Below, piece after piece: positions 18,101-22,803 of a stretch of 23,026 bases of DNA. How positions within the stretch are numbered: position 1 is the stretch's first letter; every line of letters begins with the position of its first letter. The stretch is taken from positions 4,539 to 27,564 of the forward strand of contig NW_005434467.1 of assembly GCF_000315625.1 (NCBI RefSeq), read 5' to 3'. Source of the DNA: Guillardia theta CCMP2712. Taxonomy: Eukaryota; Cryptophyceae; Pyrenomonadales; Geminigeraceae. The notes under the pieces are model-generated. The model saw only the letters and a list, made by a program, of their open reading frames with translations, searched no databases and was not told the DNA's origin. Made by a program: the position numbers and the translations under genes.

Positions 18101-18548
18101 GTCATCGGCTACGACAGCCGACATGTACCTCAACGACACCATTGCGGGCTCCTACTCCAACGGTCAGAAGTCCGCTCTGCTTTCTGCCAGCAGCAGGATG
18201 TTCGCTTGGAAGACAGACCCGCGCAAGCTTGCTGTGATCGTCGGGGCCTCAGCAGCAGCCATGTCTACACAAGCAAATGCAAGCTCGTCGACGACTCCAG
18301 CAGGAGGTCAGAACATCGGAGCCATCATCGGAGGCGTCATCGGGGGCGTGGTAGGAGCAGCTCTGCTTGGCCTGCTCGCCTACAAGCTCCTCCTGCTCAA
18401 GGCCGTCGGCAAGGCAGTAGACGTGGAGATGGTGCCTGTCTACCTGCCTCAAGCCTATCCTGCCCTTGACGTGGAGTACGCCGCTGCAGCTCCGATGCCT
18501 GTTGCTACTCCAGCGTACGGCCAGCAGCCCATGGCTCTCGGCATGTGA
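6042..18548 (+). CDS. Giant secreted or cell-surface repeat protein, type I membrane topology, about 4168 residues
   Basis: One uninterrupted frame ends in TGA at 18546-18548. The frame is open from 6009, but the first ATG is at 6042 and gives MSVLQVLLSCLRR. An ATG at 6087 would give a more compact signal peptide, MLTCLQAILLLALSISC; cleavage is likely after CPAHA (about residue 36). Residues 320-1250 hold six modules with a C/V-T-L-R-x-N strand and ITISGLTG-like segment. Residues 1280-2730 hold GSGY modules of the form G-x-V-T-S-I-x-x-x-x-x-GSGY-x-x-x-P-x-V, at 1285, 1343, 1736, 2094, 2229 and 2722, with looser ones at 2436 and 2517. Two cysteine-rich stretches lie near 2533-2577 and 2782-2843. 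Residues 2980-3810 hold G-D-x-I...DEIM-x-V...V-x-R-A-x-x-G-T repeats. A glycine-rich helix (4092-4114) precedes a tail of about 54 residues. Domains are beta-rich and Ser/Thr-rich, fitting an extracellular matrix or adhesion role, which is inference. No catalytic motif was seen. Confidence 0.88.
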   Translation: MSVLQVLLSCLRRAPMLTCLQAILLLALSISCPAHAAVVLQSGVKYTVAETAQLQMEGGTSDLKATDLKIYWGSLGAWSEGNDILASDTVIEVYLPRFSGGSNLFGAYRSGSAETSVMWMKQGQVVTISESVSKPWAAGLPVSSQSSLEAGPGVGGCFGITQDLSSNAFDLKQLQANSFSMCHWDSQKETLRLLMSSSQPITGVYISKVSLYQNYDVHGKQNGLGPLPPIGGIDEHWYQLANVAVYQASGSSRGCAVKAISDFPSTPCTSDLLVYQVPFDQYRSVRFGTDLPPIPTRIGAGAVGTVAPPAFVYAAASGNNDGPNQAVCITVTLISSATLFSAGVNPTTITLTGLTGASTTSQPVRLFQNKCQCQGSSPVQDLMPARFRTSTTANTVGSADFKADGTLTFQLIPGHYIQAGEVLTLSFSLVTGANPQSSRDLKVSMSGQACLTNDFCTLPKSVAITVAPTSFDSSSRILEVVGKKLRVSMFQSSSDPGSLTNLFVTLRPNFNVEVGSVISIQGLCGSQSNSAYVSLVSNRLNGGTPLTDTCTGNPTEVDLADYWPGSRLDWSGGGPLKITVASSLSLVARGTYALSWTWRNLDLAHPACSMTVSMQKGGDVVSAEAVENIGNTFGTVLSPGFIKYKIRQSTTRPDVANYICVTLRSNFRVSTLSNTQGQNNLAQITISGLQGSQTTTALFVKACPSYDWSLMQLQPESDPPTAHFIDKITGGTLHHTTSWSSGSAVLTVNQDDAANQMYYSIPQQQDIVFALRLKNPKVSNPCQAVTMRFSGVGPGNRLVTQTVNMVQNRVDRALEDGETDGDVCVLKTYDYSFLTRVIAQSTSVVQEKNVITVTLRSNMDLLSSVYSPQITISGLTGADTAVTALSAAAITNQYFPNIQKSSWDKARGVLVVTLAPGACQLPVKGRPSNCMHAGWTYAWSYTLTNGVTEQASPSVSVSCQFAENKLSSPQLMASPMRKDLHALYLTRQLLNKYDIGQLSPAPGAVNPVCITLRPSKSINAPTTFTLTGLDMFSSGTKVALYDQYGVSPLTSGLFQTVGASPQDNYATYDKSTIQFQLGPSKSLQQNSKYKFCFQLTNVMTGQATCPQVSLTVDSPSAPAVYRGAQSYLCNNDVTRKVAGYTSEPSGCAGYISDRKFISSNIRSGSNVTGSTVWLTMELQPNYPLASGQTITVGSFISMKNAGSSDIPCAIARNGQVVNAATNKHRANGIAPPAVFNSVCKYLDNTIQISYTGASTQYSSSVYDPFYNVNARRSKGLYKVEVTAGGSGYQSASVIICDVTPGAEFWTKPTCTAAGVVFAAGSSASAAATVISGTVTSISLTAPGSGYTMRPQVLIVDSSGSGSGARAEAFIYDRSIYTVQLQLVNQGTAASAQALTVKSGSSFVSATLDSGYEVRAKSSMQLQEQSSRDVVFTVTPEHNLYEGDMLLVNLPAYDVVTGPIFGVTSSPNPAFTTFTTQLEWELNYYQEDRARAYISNGWVADGNRHRSGDGDVDGLFVLSRDDDGYNKNKDLCWSRVSCPWGLPDSDMTFAGPSKTLVLTKVTNGASSSLGYTQDICYRNTSVNLLQPSDYVGMQLKCRNNQHTVTAGGQVTSVRVRHGGLVVINGRYSESSGVSGAAPTFVASGATDQATGTLLYQVVGVQYVSGSSLAAGDMIVFDSTYQVLQANATISSLYSTSPAVHVTAPGLYSGYPYATVSGKNTQLRVLVSVASASLTSQGSGYTSIPTITTSLKPSVGLPSTVQQLELPVFDVSLTNVTSTVVTQSILDYNPARQCFVVAEEFPTSFLSDCQVVPKEQVGRYTGMTAMIGSSEYVIKQGAGGVYWVADLKGNKPRSIDLANKPYTIYTQLQLQVAKGKWIRQGESVSISIPSYRFKSVPSNPNAFVTPSTDDASKTIRERTRFQFATPISFRNVRLAGAAASRMLVLGGAMSSGDTCTIQGSDIERPQASDGVTVNHAETMTSVGGSVPVFAPPSTWGSGYLRPGRFYGTCASGRRLSGVFMLEGQRTGIERIEIVTPGTSCSANVQVTISSPDKDGVTDGLTNTPVCPSDSSLCSQATAVATVSGGSITSISLTSAGSGYFFPPTVTLTNPSSNTPCDAFAIAHLSHNFTSRLRVTADSNLMMYHPQRDHFDSLTGLHSTVFPAVALYKRYDARKSNAEVGTGYVAAIVVTSLPPSSCTGHITIEPPPSGRTARAKTAANGGVTSIEVIDGGSGYEYPPAVTLPCTDGSARAILGFATSDVHMAGSRASSYTGMQLALLTSSSKAPAFRSTMDSPVVVGFNKACSTAVTQTMLRAGGSWNSSRVTAVTVPQQGVSGFAFGFTNVKISPSAINANGLVDAHADALAVPTWSFPVSGSRLVSGELGVVHYNGPTTVSNLFSCDESVLVFSSPQRPGGQVLKIKVSQAAGASLPSYEIVQQGQGYANIPIVVDMEFSVGGAVKSYRQDFADLSSSQQTLCKPSFFSLNTAYQGTNVYSGFVIASGTSAQQTGLTLDGALITHEGYGYQSSGSGPIATFSCSGCSSSACADKSANSIANQVCTASELQVEATVSGECSGSCEQSVATSAFFSPSNRNGLQVCSPADGAAGDYRTRKTLQMRVSSGPSAYSSSNVYTARRSQGFQGPRGSLIFKITANEAFASASLCQPPRVLVEPPPSGGVQAEVLLDYIDTSSDPYTNGPSASSTAASKGFAADAAPYQYVLKVINAGSGYLTAPCMNVVALPGLLPACPAPTLGAYPRSGMVASRVELVRNISLPELNQGAANVQPTCSSGSFVVKSLCPGSNPCTSAYSQAELNPLPSCSGSSQCSACATFPCPARTCAADNCPSYLSTVLDASLSSVVADEALAAIGWDARTHQPVLLNAGFGFSPSTPNPLRLEFPSDAGQAYPCAEILLYFTDSPSSDALQPGPLYWPGDLSFDQSSVRNLAGQVTGVDYLLRPGFINAVYGSFSNFPVTTLVALRDQAARRLLQTSRSAVLEVQSVSGFKVGDYIRLVDEVLIVDAISVQQSTLTVTRGALNSSIASTFAAGTVVRTFNPGSVLLKSVARDATSIEVSNAAKFTSGRYIQVEKEVMYVTAVGASSLTVLRAQEGTIAASHAAFKAVGNVRPSHNYPIVLQEAVTASQTFLTVSDASLLFAGAFIQVLDEIMRVTSISGDKLTVQRAQAGTSASSHPTVVLVKLTTEASLGRSIYRSNMVLLTTIKSSDTVLRLMDPVKDTQSSGFQPGDYLLIYHYAYEYCIEDSCARRAGFTSPSYEAMLVLSAETSTVSGYLYQNLTVQRAQFGSSAQEFFQGISVNYLFSPRVLEQSIDKTATNANFSNTYGLQAGDLLWALTGVKAHEGGNLGYIEVMEYQSDGSVRREMIPECTIYQIPFSLSQATSVSAGALVQTIAKPAYFNPPYIIDSDDTWVTMSRTSDFAVGDIVSDGSSALEVTAINTADSKITLKRLFDEDQDPPYTGYLVKIEGLRLLNSTLDTDVMDPSDSATFSISLHTLVSDFYSPGDFVWICDGSRGLFRVQAVGDYSMDVTPYSIIQGISFSKDKAVLFKYERFDVLNGDALSPGDSVMFTWGYVIFKLFASVDLLNTGGTAQVISSSANEVRLTFTSGGYGPDHTIAWFYDVHFTHQLLPISKKSFATSKLALDIDSTVTRVILFDASGFLAGDSIVIDDEIMTIDNLNGNLLHVSRAQAGTAAAPHKLAASVAWTAPIAKTSSPVSAVTPMTRRDQHLRYIAQQGSIALPSSILQASSSYQDVWAQLDEEIIMIRQPASGVVPEDDRGLRGTSAAAHVTNTPYNIPNAVFSWQLNVRSSLLGLSGFSALPVYSMNAAGVIAVSGVHVLSGGAGVTSQPSFQLSLNRFIDSDAQGQAVGGATYSYRPLIQQTYLGVDLTNKFTKRLIRPTVTYPVTYQPWRFPADPLHFQDRMDGYDPSSDSSLLSPTNGSNAINASSPIPHEPGSPVFVLDSFGQMLGDQAVPQQSLSVSDGSAYSYSITSRPSVLDSTWSSPALLIVSTSSATTADMYLNDTIAGSYSNGQKSALLSASSRMFAWKTDPRKLAVIVGASAAAMSTQANASSSTTPAGGQNIGAIIGGVIGGVVGAALLGLLAYKLLLLKAVGKAVDVEMVPVYLPQAYPALDVEYAAAAPMPVATPAYGQQPMALGM
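7017..9790 (+). other. Six approximately 170-residue modules in the N-terminal third of the giant protein
   Basis: Related strands occur at about residues 326 (VCITVTLISS), 501 (LFVTLRPNFNV), 657 (YICVTLRSNFRV), 849 (VITVTLRSNMDL), 1006 (PVCITLRPSKS) and 1172 (WLTMELQPNYPL). Most are followed by a strand such as ITISGLTG or FTLTGLD and end with a segment like FxLxN...C...V-x-V before the next module. The spacing of about 155-190 residues and the beta-strand pattern suggest Ig-like or similar sandwich domains. I cannot name the family. Confidence 0.65.
9876..14220 (+). other. GSGY-module region of the giant protein
   Basis: The pattern V-T-S-I-x-(L/V)-x-x-x-G-S-G-Y-x-x-x-P-x-V recurs, for example TSISLTAPGSGYTMRPQV, TSISLTSAGSGYFFPPTV and TSIEVIDGGSGYEYPPAV. 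Two modules are preceded by EPPPSG. From memory, similar GSGY units occur in large bacterial and phage surface or tail proteins; no search was run. The spacing is irregular (58 to about 390 residues), so other sequence lies between the modules. Confidence 0.7.
15007..17458 (+). other. DEIM / RAxxGT repeat region of the giant protein
   Basis: At least five clear units follow the pattern G-x-(Y/F/S)-I-x-(V/I)-x-(D/K)-E-(I/V)-M-x-V-x-x-x-x-x-x-x-L-x-V-x-R-A-x-x-G-T-x-A-x-x-H, for example FIQVLDEIMRVTSISG with LTVQRAQAGTSASSH, and SIVIDDEIMTIDNLNG with LHVSRAQAGTAAAPH. More divergent units (AGDYLLIYHY, VGDIVSDGSS, PGDFVWICDG type) lie between 15740 and 16650. I recall similar repeats from phage and bacterial structural proteins, so a distant origin by transfer is possible but unproven. 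Confidence 0.7.
18315..18383 (+). other. C-terminal transmembrane helix of the giant protein
   Basis: The residues IGAIIGGVIGGVVGAALLG and LLAY form a 23-residue glycine-rich hydrophobic segment with several GxxxG-type spacings, followed by KLLLLKAVGK and a tail of about 50 residues rich in Ala, Pro and Tyr. With the N-terminal signal peptide this predicts a type I orientation with almost the whole protein outside or in the lumen. Confidence 0.85.
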
Positions 18549-19570
18549 GAAGCGCGGCTACTTGATGATCCAGCAGGCAGCGGCTGATGCTGCTGTCTGC
18601 CTCGTAGAGCTCGATACGAGCGATCCTTTCTATCGGATAAGAATGAAAATGATTTGTAGAATCAAGAGAGGAGGAGGTAGAGCTTGGGAGGTACGCGAGA
18701 CTGACACAGCGAGGCAGGTAGCAAGAGATATGACACTCACTGCAGGACATCACAGGAACACCTTTTCAAGGGAGCGATGTTACTGAAAGAACATCACATC
18801 TTGGTAAGCACATGGATGGAATCCCTGAATGTATTCGAGGTTTGTCAGGGGCAAGCTGAATCTGAAAGAGGCAAGTCAAGCCAGACATCTGCCCAAGGTT
18901 TCTCAAAGCATGAGTGGATTCAGTCCATGCAGGAGAGGGTGTCGTCAAAACAGGCTCCTCCCTTCTATAGGTTTGAAGTCTCGAAGAGGAGAGGAGAGGA
19001 GAGAAGCGGAGAGGAGATCAGGAGAGGAGTCTAGTTACACTTCCTTGACCCCCACTTTCTTTCGTGCTTCTGGTTTCCAGGTGACTTCGGGGACTCTATG
19101 ACCCCTTCCTCGGACGCATTGAACTGGCACCCACACGCGTCAACTTCCACAAATTGGATTGGTAGGGTGATGCAACCTGATAGTGAGAGGTCAGGGAGTG
19201 ACGTCACCAGGCGAGGTAAAAATATAGAGAGACGCAACAAAGTTGAGACCAGGTCCTGATCTTCAGTATCCTACGGGTCATACAGATATGTTACTCAGAA
19301 TACCAAAGTTTAGTGGAGTAAAAGCGAGCACTAGCCCGCATAGACAGACATGGGGGTGGAGGACAAGAAGAGCTGAGAGGTAGAGAGCAAGACGCGCTTC
19401 TATCAAGTACAATCAAGGCTGACCGCAACATTGACCGACAAGCTGAGAAAGCTTCAGCCCCCTGCTCGACGCTCGTCTCACCGCCAGCTCTTGCCCCTAG
19501 CAGCACGAACAAGCTCTGTCCCTTCCCCGCCATCCCCGCCTCCCCTCCAGCTGCACCACGACCCTCCCCA
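18549..19570. other. Intergenic region between convergent genes
   Basis: The stop codons of the giant gene and of the ARM ORF face each other across this 1022-bp gap. It contains a purine-rich (GAGGAGAGGAGAGG) stretch at about 18980-19030 and a small inverted repeat GATGTT/AACATC near 18775-18794. No gene or clear polyadenylation signal was recognised. Confidence 0.6.
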
Positions 19571-21712
19571 TCACTCGGCATCGCGTCGCTCGAGCACGGA
19601 CCTGAGCCGTCGGCCCGCCTCAGAAGCACGGGTGTCGGGGATGTTGGGAGGCAGGGCGGCGCCTCGGAGCCGTCGGATGCGTCGGATGTTGTACGAGTTG
19701 TCGCTAGCAAGGCTGCTCAGAGCCTCCATCGCGCTATCCTCCAACCACCCGCTGCCCTCATGCCTTTGCATCGCCCTCACTACCGCCTCGATCGCTCCCG
19801 CCTCCCGAGCCCGCGCCTGGCTGTCTGCCATGCCCTCCGTCATGCTGCGCAAGGCCTTGCATCCGTCACACTGTAGCCATCGGTCGTCTGCGTGCGTGGA
19901 CATGGCGCTGACGACGGCCTCGATCGCTCCCGCCTCTCGAGCCCGCGCCTGGCTGTCCGCCATGCCCTCCGTCATGCTGCGCAAGGCCTTGCATCCGTCA
20001 CGCGGTATCCACCAGTCGTCCGCGTGCGTGGACATGGCGCTGATGACGGCCTCGATCGCTCCCGCCTCCCGCGCCCGCGCCTGGCTGTCTGCCATGCCCT
20101 CCGTCATGCTGCGCAAGGCCTTGCATCCGTCACGCTGTATCCATCGGTCGTCCGCGTGTCTGGACATGGCGCTGACGACGGCCTCGATCGCTCCCGCCTC
20201 CCGCGCCCGCGCCTGGCTGTCAGCCATGCCCTCCGTCATGCTTTGAAGTGCTTGACATGCTGACCATTGCAAGTATCTCTCGTCCGCGTGCGTGGACATG
20301 GCGCTGACGACGGCCTCGATCGCTCCTGCCTCCCGCGCCCGCGCCTGGCTCTCTTTGATGTGACTCACTGTGTTTGTCACGGCCCTGCACGCAGTCTTCT
20401 GTACCCACCTGTCGTCCGTGTGCCTGGACATCGCCCTCACTACCGCCTCGATCGCTCCCGCCTCCCGCGCCCGCGCCTGGCTGTCTGCCATGCCCTCTGT
20501 CATACTTTCAAGTGCTTCGCAGGAAGATCCTTGTACCCCAGCGTCTTCCGCGTGCGTGGACATGGCGCTGACGACGGCCTCGATCGCTCCCGCCTGCATG
20601 GCCGGGAGCTTGTTCTGCTCGTGGCTCTCGGCTATCGCTGTCATCACCTCGCATAGACCTTGCTGTATCTTCGCGTTGCTCTGGTGCCTGGTCATGGCGC
20701 TGACGACAGCCTCGATCGCTTTCGCATCTCTCGCTGTGCCCTGGTATCGGAAGTACTGCAATGTGTACTTCAGGGCCTCACACGCAGCATGCTGTACTTT
20801 CAAGTCGTTCGCATAACTTGACATGGCGCTGACGACGACCTCGATCGCTCCCGCCTCTCGTGCTCGCACCTGGCTCTCATCGCTGAAGCTGACAGTGTAG
20901 TCCAGGGCCCAGCACGCAGCCTGCTGTACGCCCGCGTCGTTCGCGTGCGTGGTCATGGCGCTGACGACGGCCTCGATCGCTCCCGCCTCCCGCGCCTGCG
21001 CCTGGCTCTCGTCCCTGAAGCTGACAGTGTTCTTCAGAGCCTCGCACGCAGCCTGCTGTACGCCAGCGTCGTCTGCGTGCCTGGTCATGGCGCTGACGAC
21101 GGCCTCGATCGCTCCCGCCTCTCGAGCCCGCGCCTGGCTCTCTTTGATGCGACTGACGGTATGTCTCAAGGCCCAGCACGCAGCCTGCTGTACGCCAGCG
21201 TCGTCCGCGTGCATGGACATGGCGCTGACGACGGCCTCGATCGCTCCCGCCTCTCGCGCCTTGACCTTGTCAGCCTCCCCGTTCTGAGCCATGCTGACCA
21301 AGGCTTCGCACGCAGCCTGCTGTACCTCCGCGAGAGCCTCGTACGTCCTCATCTCCTGCAACACCGCCTCTATGCTGTCGTCAGCTCCCGTCCTCAGCAG
21401 CCTCCATGCCTCCCTTGCCGGCTGCTCCGTCCTGCTTCCGTCTTGTGCCCCTAGCGCTGCCGACGCCCTGACCGGCAGCGCCTGAGCTCCTGTCCTCAGC
21501 GAGCTGAGAGCGTCGCTGCCCGTGGACTCCAAGGCGGTGCAAGCTGACTCTTGCAGCTCCACGAGCTCTCCGTACTTGCGCTTCCTGACTCTCCTCGCCA
21601 CCGCCTCGATCCCTCCCCCCGCTGCCTCTCCGATCCTTCTCCATGCAGCTTCTGCGACTGGTTGCCGGCCCCTGCCCGCCGCTGTCCAGGCGTCCTGTCT
21701 GACCATGTCCAT
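19571..21712 (-). CDS. ARM-repeat protein, 3' part of the U-box/kinase gene
   Basis: The frame is one base out of register with the kinase frame and is closed upstream by a TGA at 21725-21727; its first ATG is at 21712. After a linker with IEAVARRVRKRKYGELVELQ, from about residue 113 to 670 there are about 13 repeats of about 42 residues with the consensus AREAGAIEAVVSAM...HADDxxxQxxxCxAL. These are typical armadillo-type helical repeats that bind protein partners. In plant U-box proteins, U-box and ARM repeats occur together and the ARM part selects substrate. Repeats toward the C-terminus (DGCKALRSMTEGMADSQ units) are nearly identical in DNA, a sign of recent expansion or conversion. It ends RLRSVLERRDAE. 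The truncated copy at 1209-1958 reads from kinase into ARM in one frame, so this was surely one gene with the U-box part. Whether it is now split, spliced or dead is open. Confidence 0.8.
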   Translation of the reverse strand: MDMVRQDAWTAAGRGRQPVAEAAWRRIGEAAGGGIEAVARRVRKRKYGELVELQESACTALESTGSDALSSLRTGAQALPVRASAALGAQDGSRTEQPAREAWRLLRTGADDSIEAVLQEMRTYEALAEVQQAACEALVSMAQNGEADKVKAREAGAIEAVVSAMSMHADDAGVQQAACWALRHTVSRIKESQARAREAGAIEAVVSAMTRHADDAGVQQAACEALKNTVSFRDESQAQAREAGAIEAVVSAMTTHANDAGVQQAACWALDYTVSFSDESQVRAREAGAIEVVVSAMSSYANDLKVQHAACEALKYTLQYFRYQGTARDAKAIEAVVSAMTRHQSNAKIQQGLCEVMTAIAESHEQNKLPAMQAGAIEAVVSAMSTHAEDAGVQGSSCEALESMTEGMADSQARAREAGAIEAVVRAMSRHTDDRWVQKTACRAVTNTVSHIKESQARAREAGAIEAVVSAMSTHADERYLQWSACQALQSMTEGMADSQARAREAGAIEAVVSAMSRHADDRWIQRDGCKALRSMTEGMADSQARAREAGAIEAVISAMSTHADDWWIPRDGCKALRSMTEGMADSQARAREAGAIEAVVSAMSTHADDRWLQCDGCKALRSMTEGMADSQARAREAGAIEAVVRAMQRHEGSGWLEDSAMEALSSLASDNSYNIRRIRRLRGAALPPNIPDTRASEAGRRLRSVLERRDAE
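19740..21260 (-). repeat. Approximately 126-bp coding tandem repeat (ARM units)
   Basis: Twelve units share the minus-strand sequence GCGATCGAGGCCGTCGTCAG, or close variants, spaced mostly 126 bp apart. Units between about 19790 and 20280 are the most alike, including the segment for SMTEGMADSQARAREAGA. Units near 20600-20900 are most diverged (AKAIEAVVSAM, QAGAIEAVVSAM). Confidence 0.88.
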
Positions 21713-22803
21713 GCAGCAGCCCCCTCATTCCCCTCCGCTCCGGCTCTTCCTACAGCTACCGCAAGCTCGGCGAACCTCGGGCGGTCCTCCTCCCTCGTCG
21801 CCCAGCAGCTCTCCAGCAGGGCCCACAACCCGTCCGGGCATCCTCCGAGGAGGTGCTCTCGAGGAAGCCTCCCACCCCCGCACACATACCCGATCACAGT
21901 CGGGTCCGTCATGGGGTAGTAGGGGGTCATGCCCGAGGTCAGGATCTCCCAGCACGTGACCCCGTAGGCCCACACGTCGCTCTTCTCCGAGCACCGGCCT
22001 CTCTGCATGGACTCTGGGGGCATGTAGCGCACCGGCAGCGCTCGCCCCGCTACCCTCCCGTCACTCCCGTCCACCAGCTCCCCTGCCCGCCCGTACCCCG
22101 CCACCTTCACCGACGTCCTCCCCACGTCCTCCTTGTCGAAGCCCAAGACCAGCACGTGCCGAGCCGCGAGGTCCCGGTGCACGACCCGCTGCTCAGCCAG
22201 GTGCTCCATGCCCTGCGCGATCTGCTCCATCATCGCCGTCTGGTGCCCTCGCGTCACCTGCCCCGCCAGCCTCCCCAGCAGAGCCTCCCTCAGCGACCCC
22301 AGCTCGGCGAGCTCGGTCAGCAGCAGGGGACAGCCGTCGGCGTCGTGGCTCTGCCCCATGTAGCGTACAAGCCGAGGATGCGGCCCGAGTCTGAGCATGA
22401 CCGCGGCTTGTCTGCCGCCGTCGTCTTGCCTGAGCTTGAGCACGGCTACCTTGATCTTGCCGGGCCCTGCCCTCCTTCCTTGCACGCGGAGGTGACCTAT
22501 GTAGAGGGTCTGGGAGGAGCCTGCTGAGATAGGCTGCCGCTCCATCTCCACGTCATGTCTGGGGACGAGCAGCGCGTGTCGCTCCTGCCACTCCTGGATG
22601 GCGCTGCGGAGAGCGAGGTTGGGGACAAGGTGGTCGGAGGGGAGGAGGGCGCCGGTGAGGGGGCTGGAGAGACGATGGCGGAGCCAGGTCTCGATGGAGG
22701 ACCTCTCGTAGGTGTGGCCATCGCAGCAGGTGACAGGGTCGGTCATGAGCGCCATGCTGATGGGGCAGATGAAGGACCGGAGCGCTCCCTGGTCCGCTGC
22801 CAT
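21496..22803 (-). CDS. U-box plus tyrosine-kinase-like (predicted pseudokinase) protein, 5' part of the gene
   Basis: The frame opens at the ATG complementary to 22801-22803 and stops at 21496, but homologous coding ends near 21655. Residues 9-75 form a U-box, beginning FICPISMALMTDPVTCCDGH and containing TYERSSIETWL and the ALRSAIQEW tail. U-boxes bind E2 enzymes and give E3 ubiquitin ligase activity. Residues about 98-350 resemble a tyrosine-kinase-type fold: VAVLK (K123), HRDLAAR (209-215), PVRYMPPES (257-265), SDVWAYGVTCWEILTSG (275-291) and the RPRF arginine (R341). Key residues are changed: His replaces Asn at 216, GYG (236-238) replaces DFG, Gln132 stands where the alpha-C Glu is expected, and no glycine-rich loop is evident. 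It is a predicted pseudokinase. After residue about 383 the frame leaves the ARM frame, so the last about 52 residues (QKLHGEG onward) are probably not native. Convergent with the giant gene. Confidence 0.82.
   Translation of the reverse strand: MAADQGALRSFICPISMALMTDPVTCCDGHTYERSSIETWLRHRLSSPLTGALLPSDHLVPNLALRSAIQEWQERHALLVPRHDVEMERQPISAGSSQTLYIGHLRVQGRRAGPGKIKVAVLKLRQDDGGRQAAVMLRLGPHPRLVRYMGQSHDADGCPLLLTELAELGSLREALLGRLAGQVTRGHQTAMMEQIAQGMEHLAEQRVVHRDLAARHVLVLGFDKEDVGRTSVKVAGYGRAGELVDGSDGRVAGRALPVRYMPPESMQRGRCSEKSDVWAYGVTCWEILTSGMTPYYPMTDPTVIGYVCGGGRLPREHLLGGCPDGLWALLESCWATREEDRPRFAELAVAVGRAGAEGNEGAAAWTWSDRTPGQRRAGAGNQSQKLHGEGSERQRGEGSRRWRGESGSASTESSWSCKSQLAPPWSPRAATLSAR
21654..21655 (-). 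other. Frame-change junction between kinase and ARM parts
   Basis: On the minus strand CAGTCG is joined directly to CAGAAGCTGCATGG here. The other copy has 25 more bases at the matching point (1497-1521). Twenty-five is not a multiple of three, so the longer gene changes frame. The alternative is a 32-base GT-AG intron (GTCAGACAGG...GCGGGCAG, about 21675-21706), which would also restore the frame here. That same intron would break the frame of the other copy. Confidence 0.8.

Noticed and set aside
19431-20656. Plus-strand ORFs opposite the ARM repeats (ALTTASIAPASRARAWLSAMPSVML repeats and DDGLDRSRLPRPR repeats, described by short motifs)
   Set aside because: They are antisense shadows of the 126-bp ARM units, which have no stops in several frames because the period is a multiple of three.
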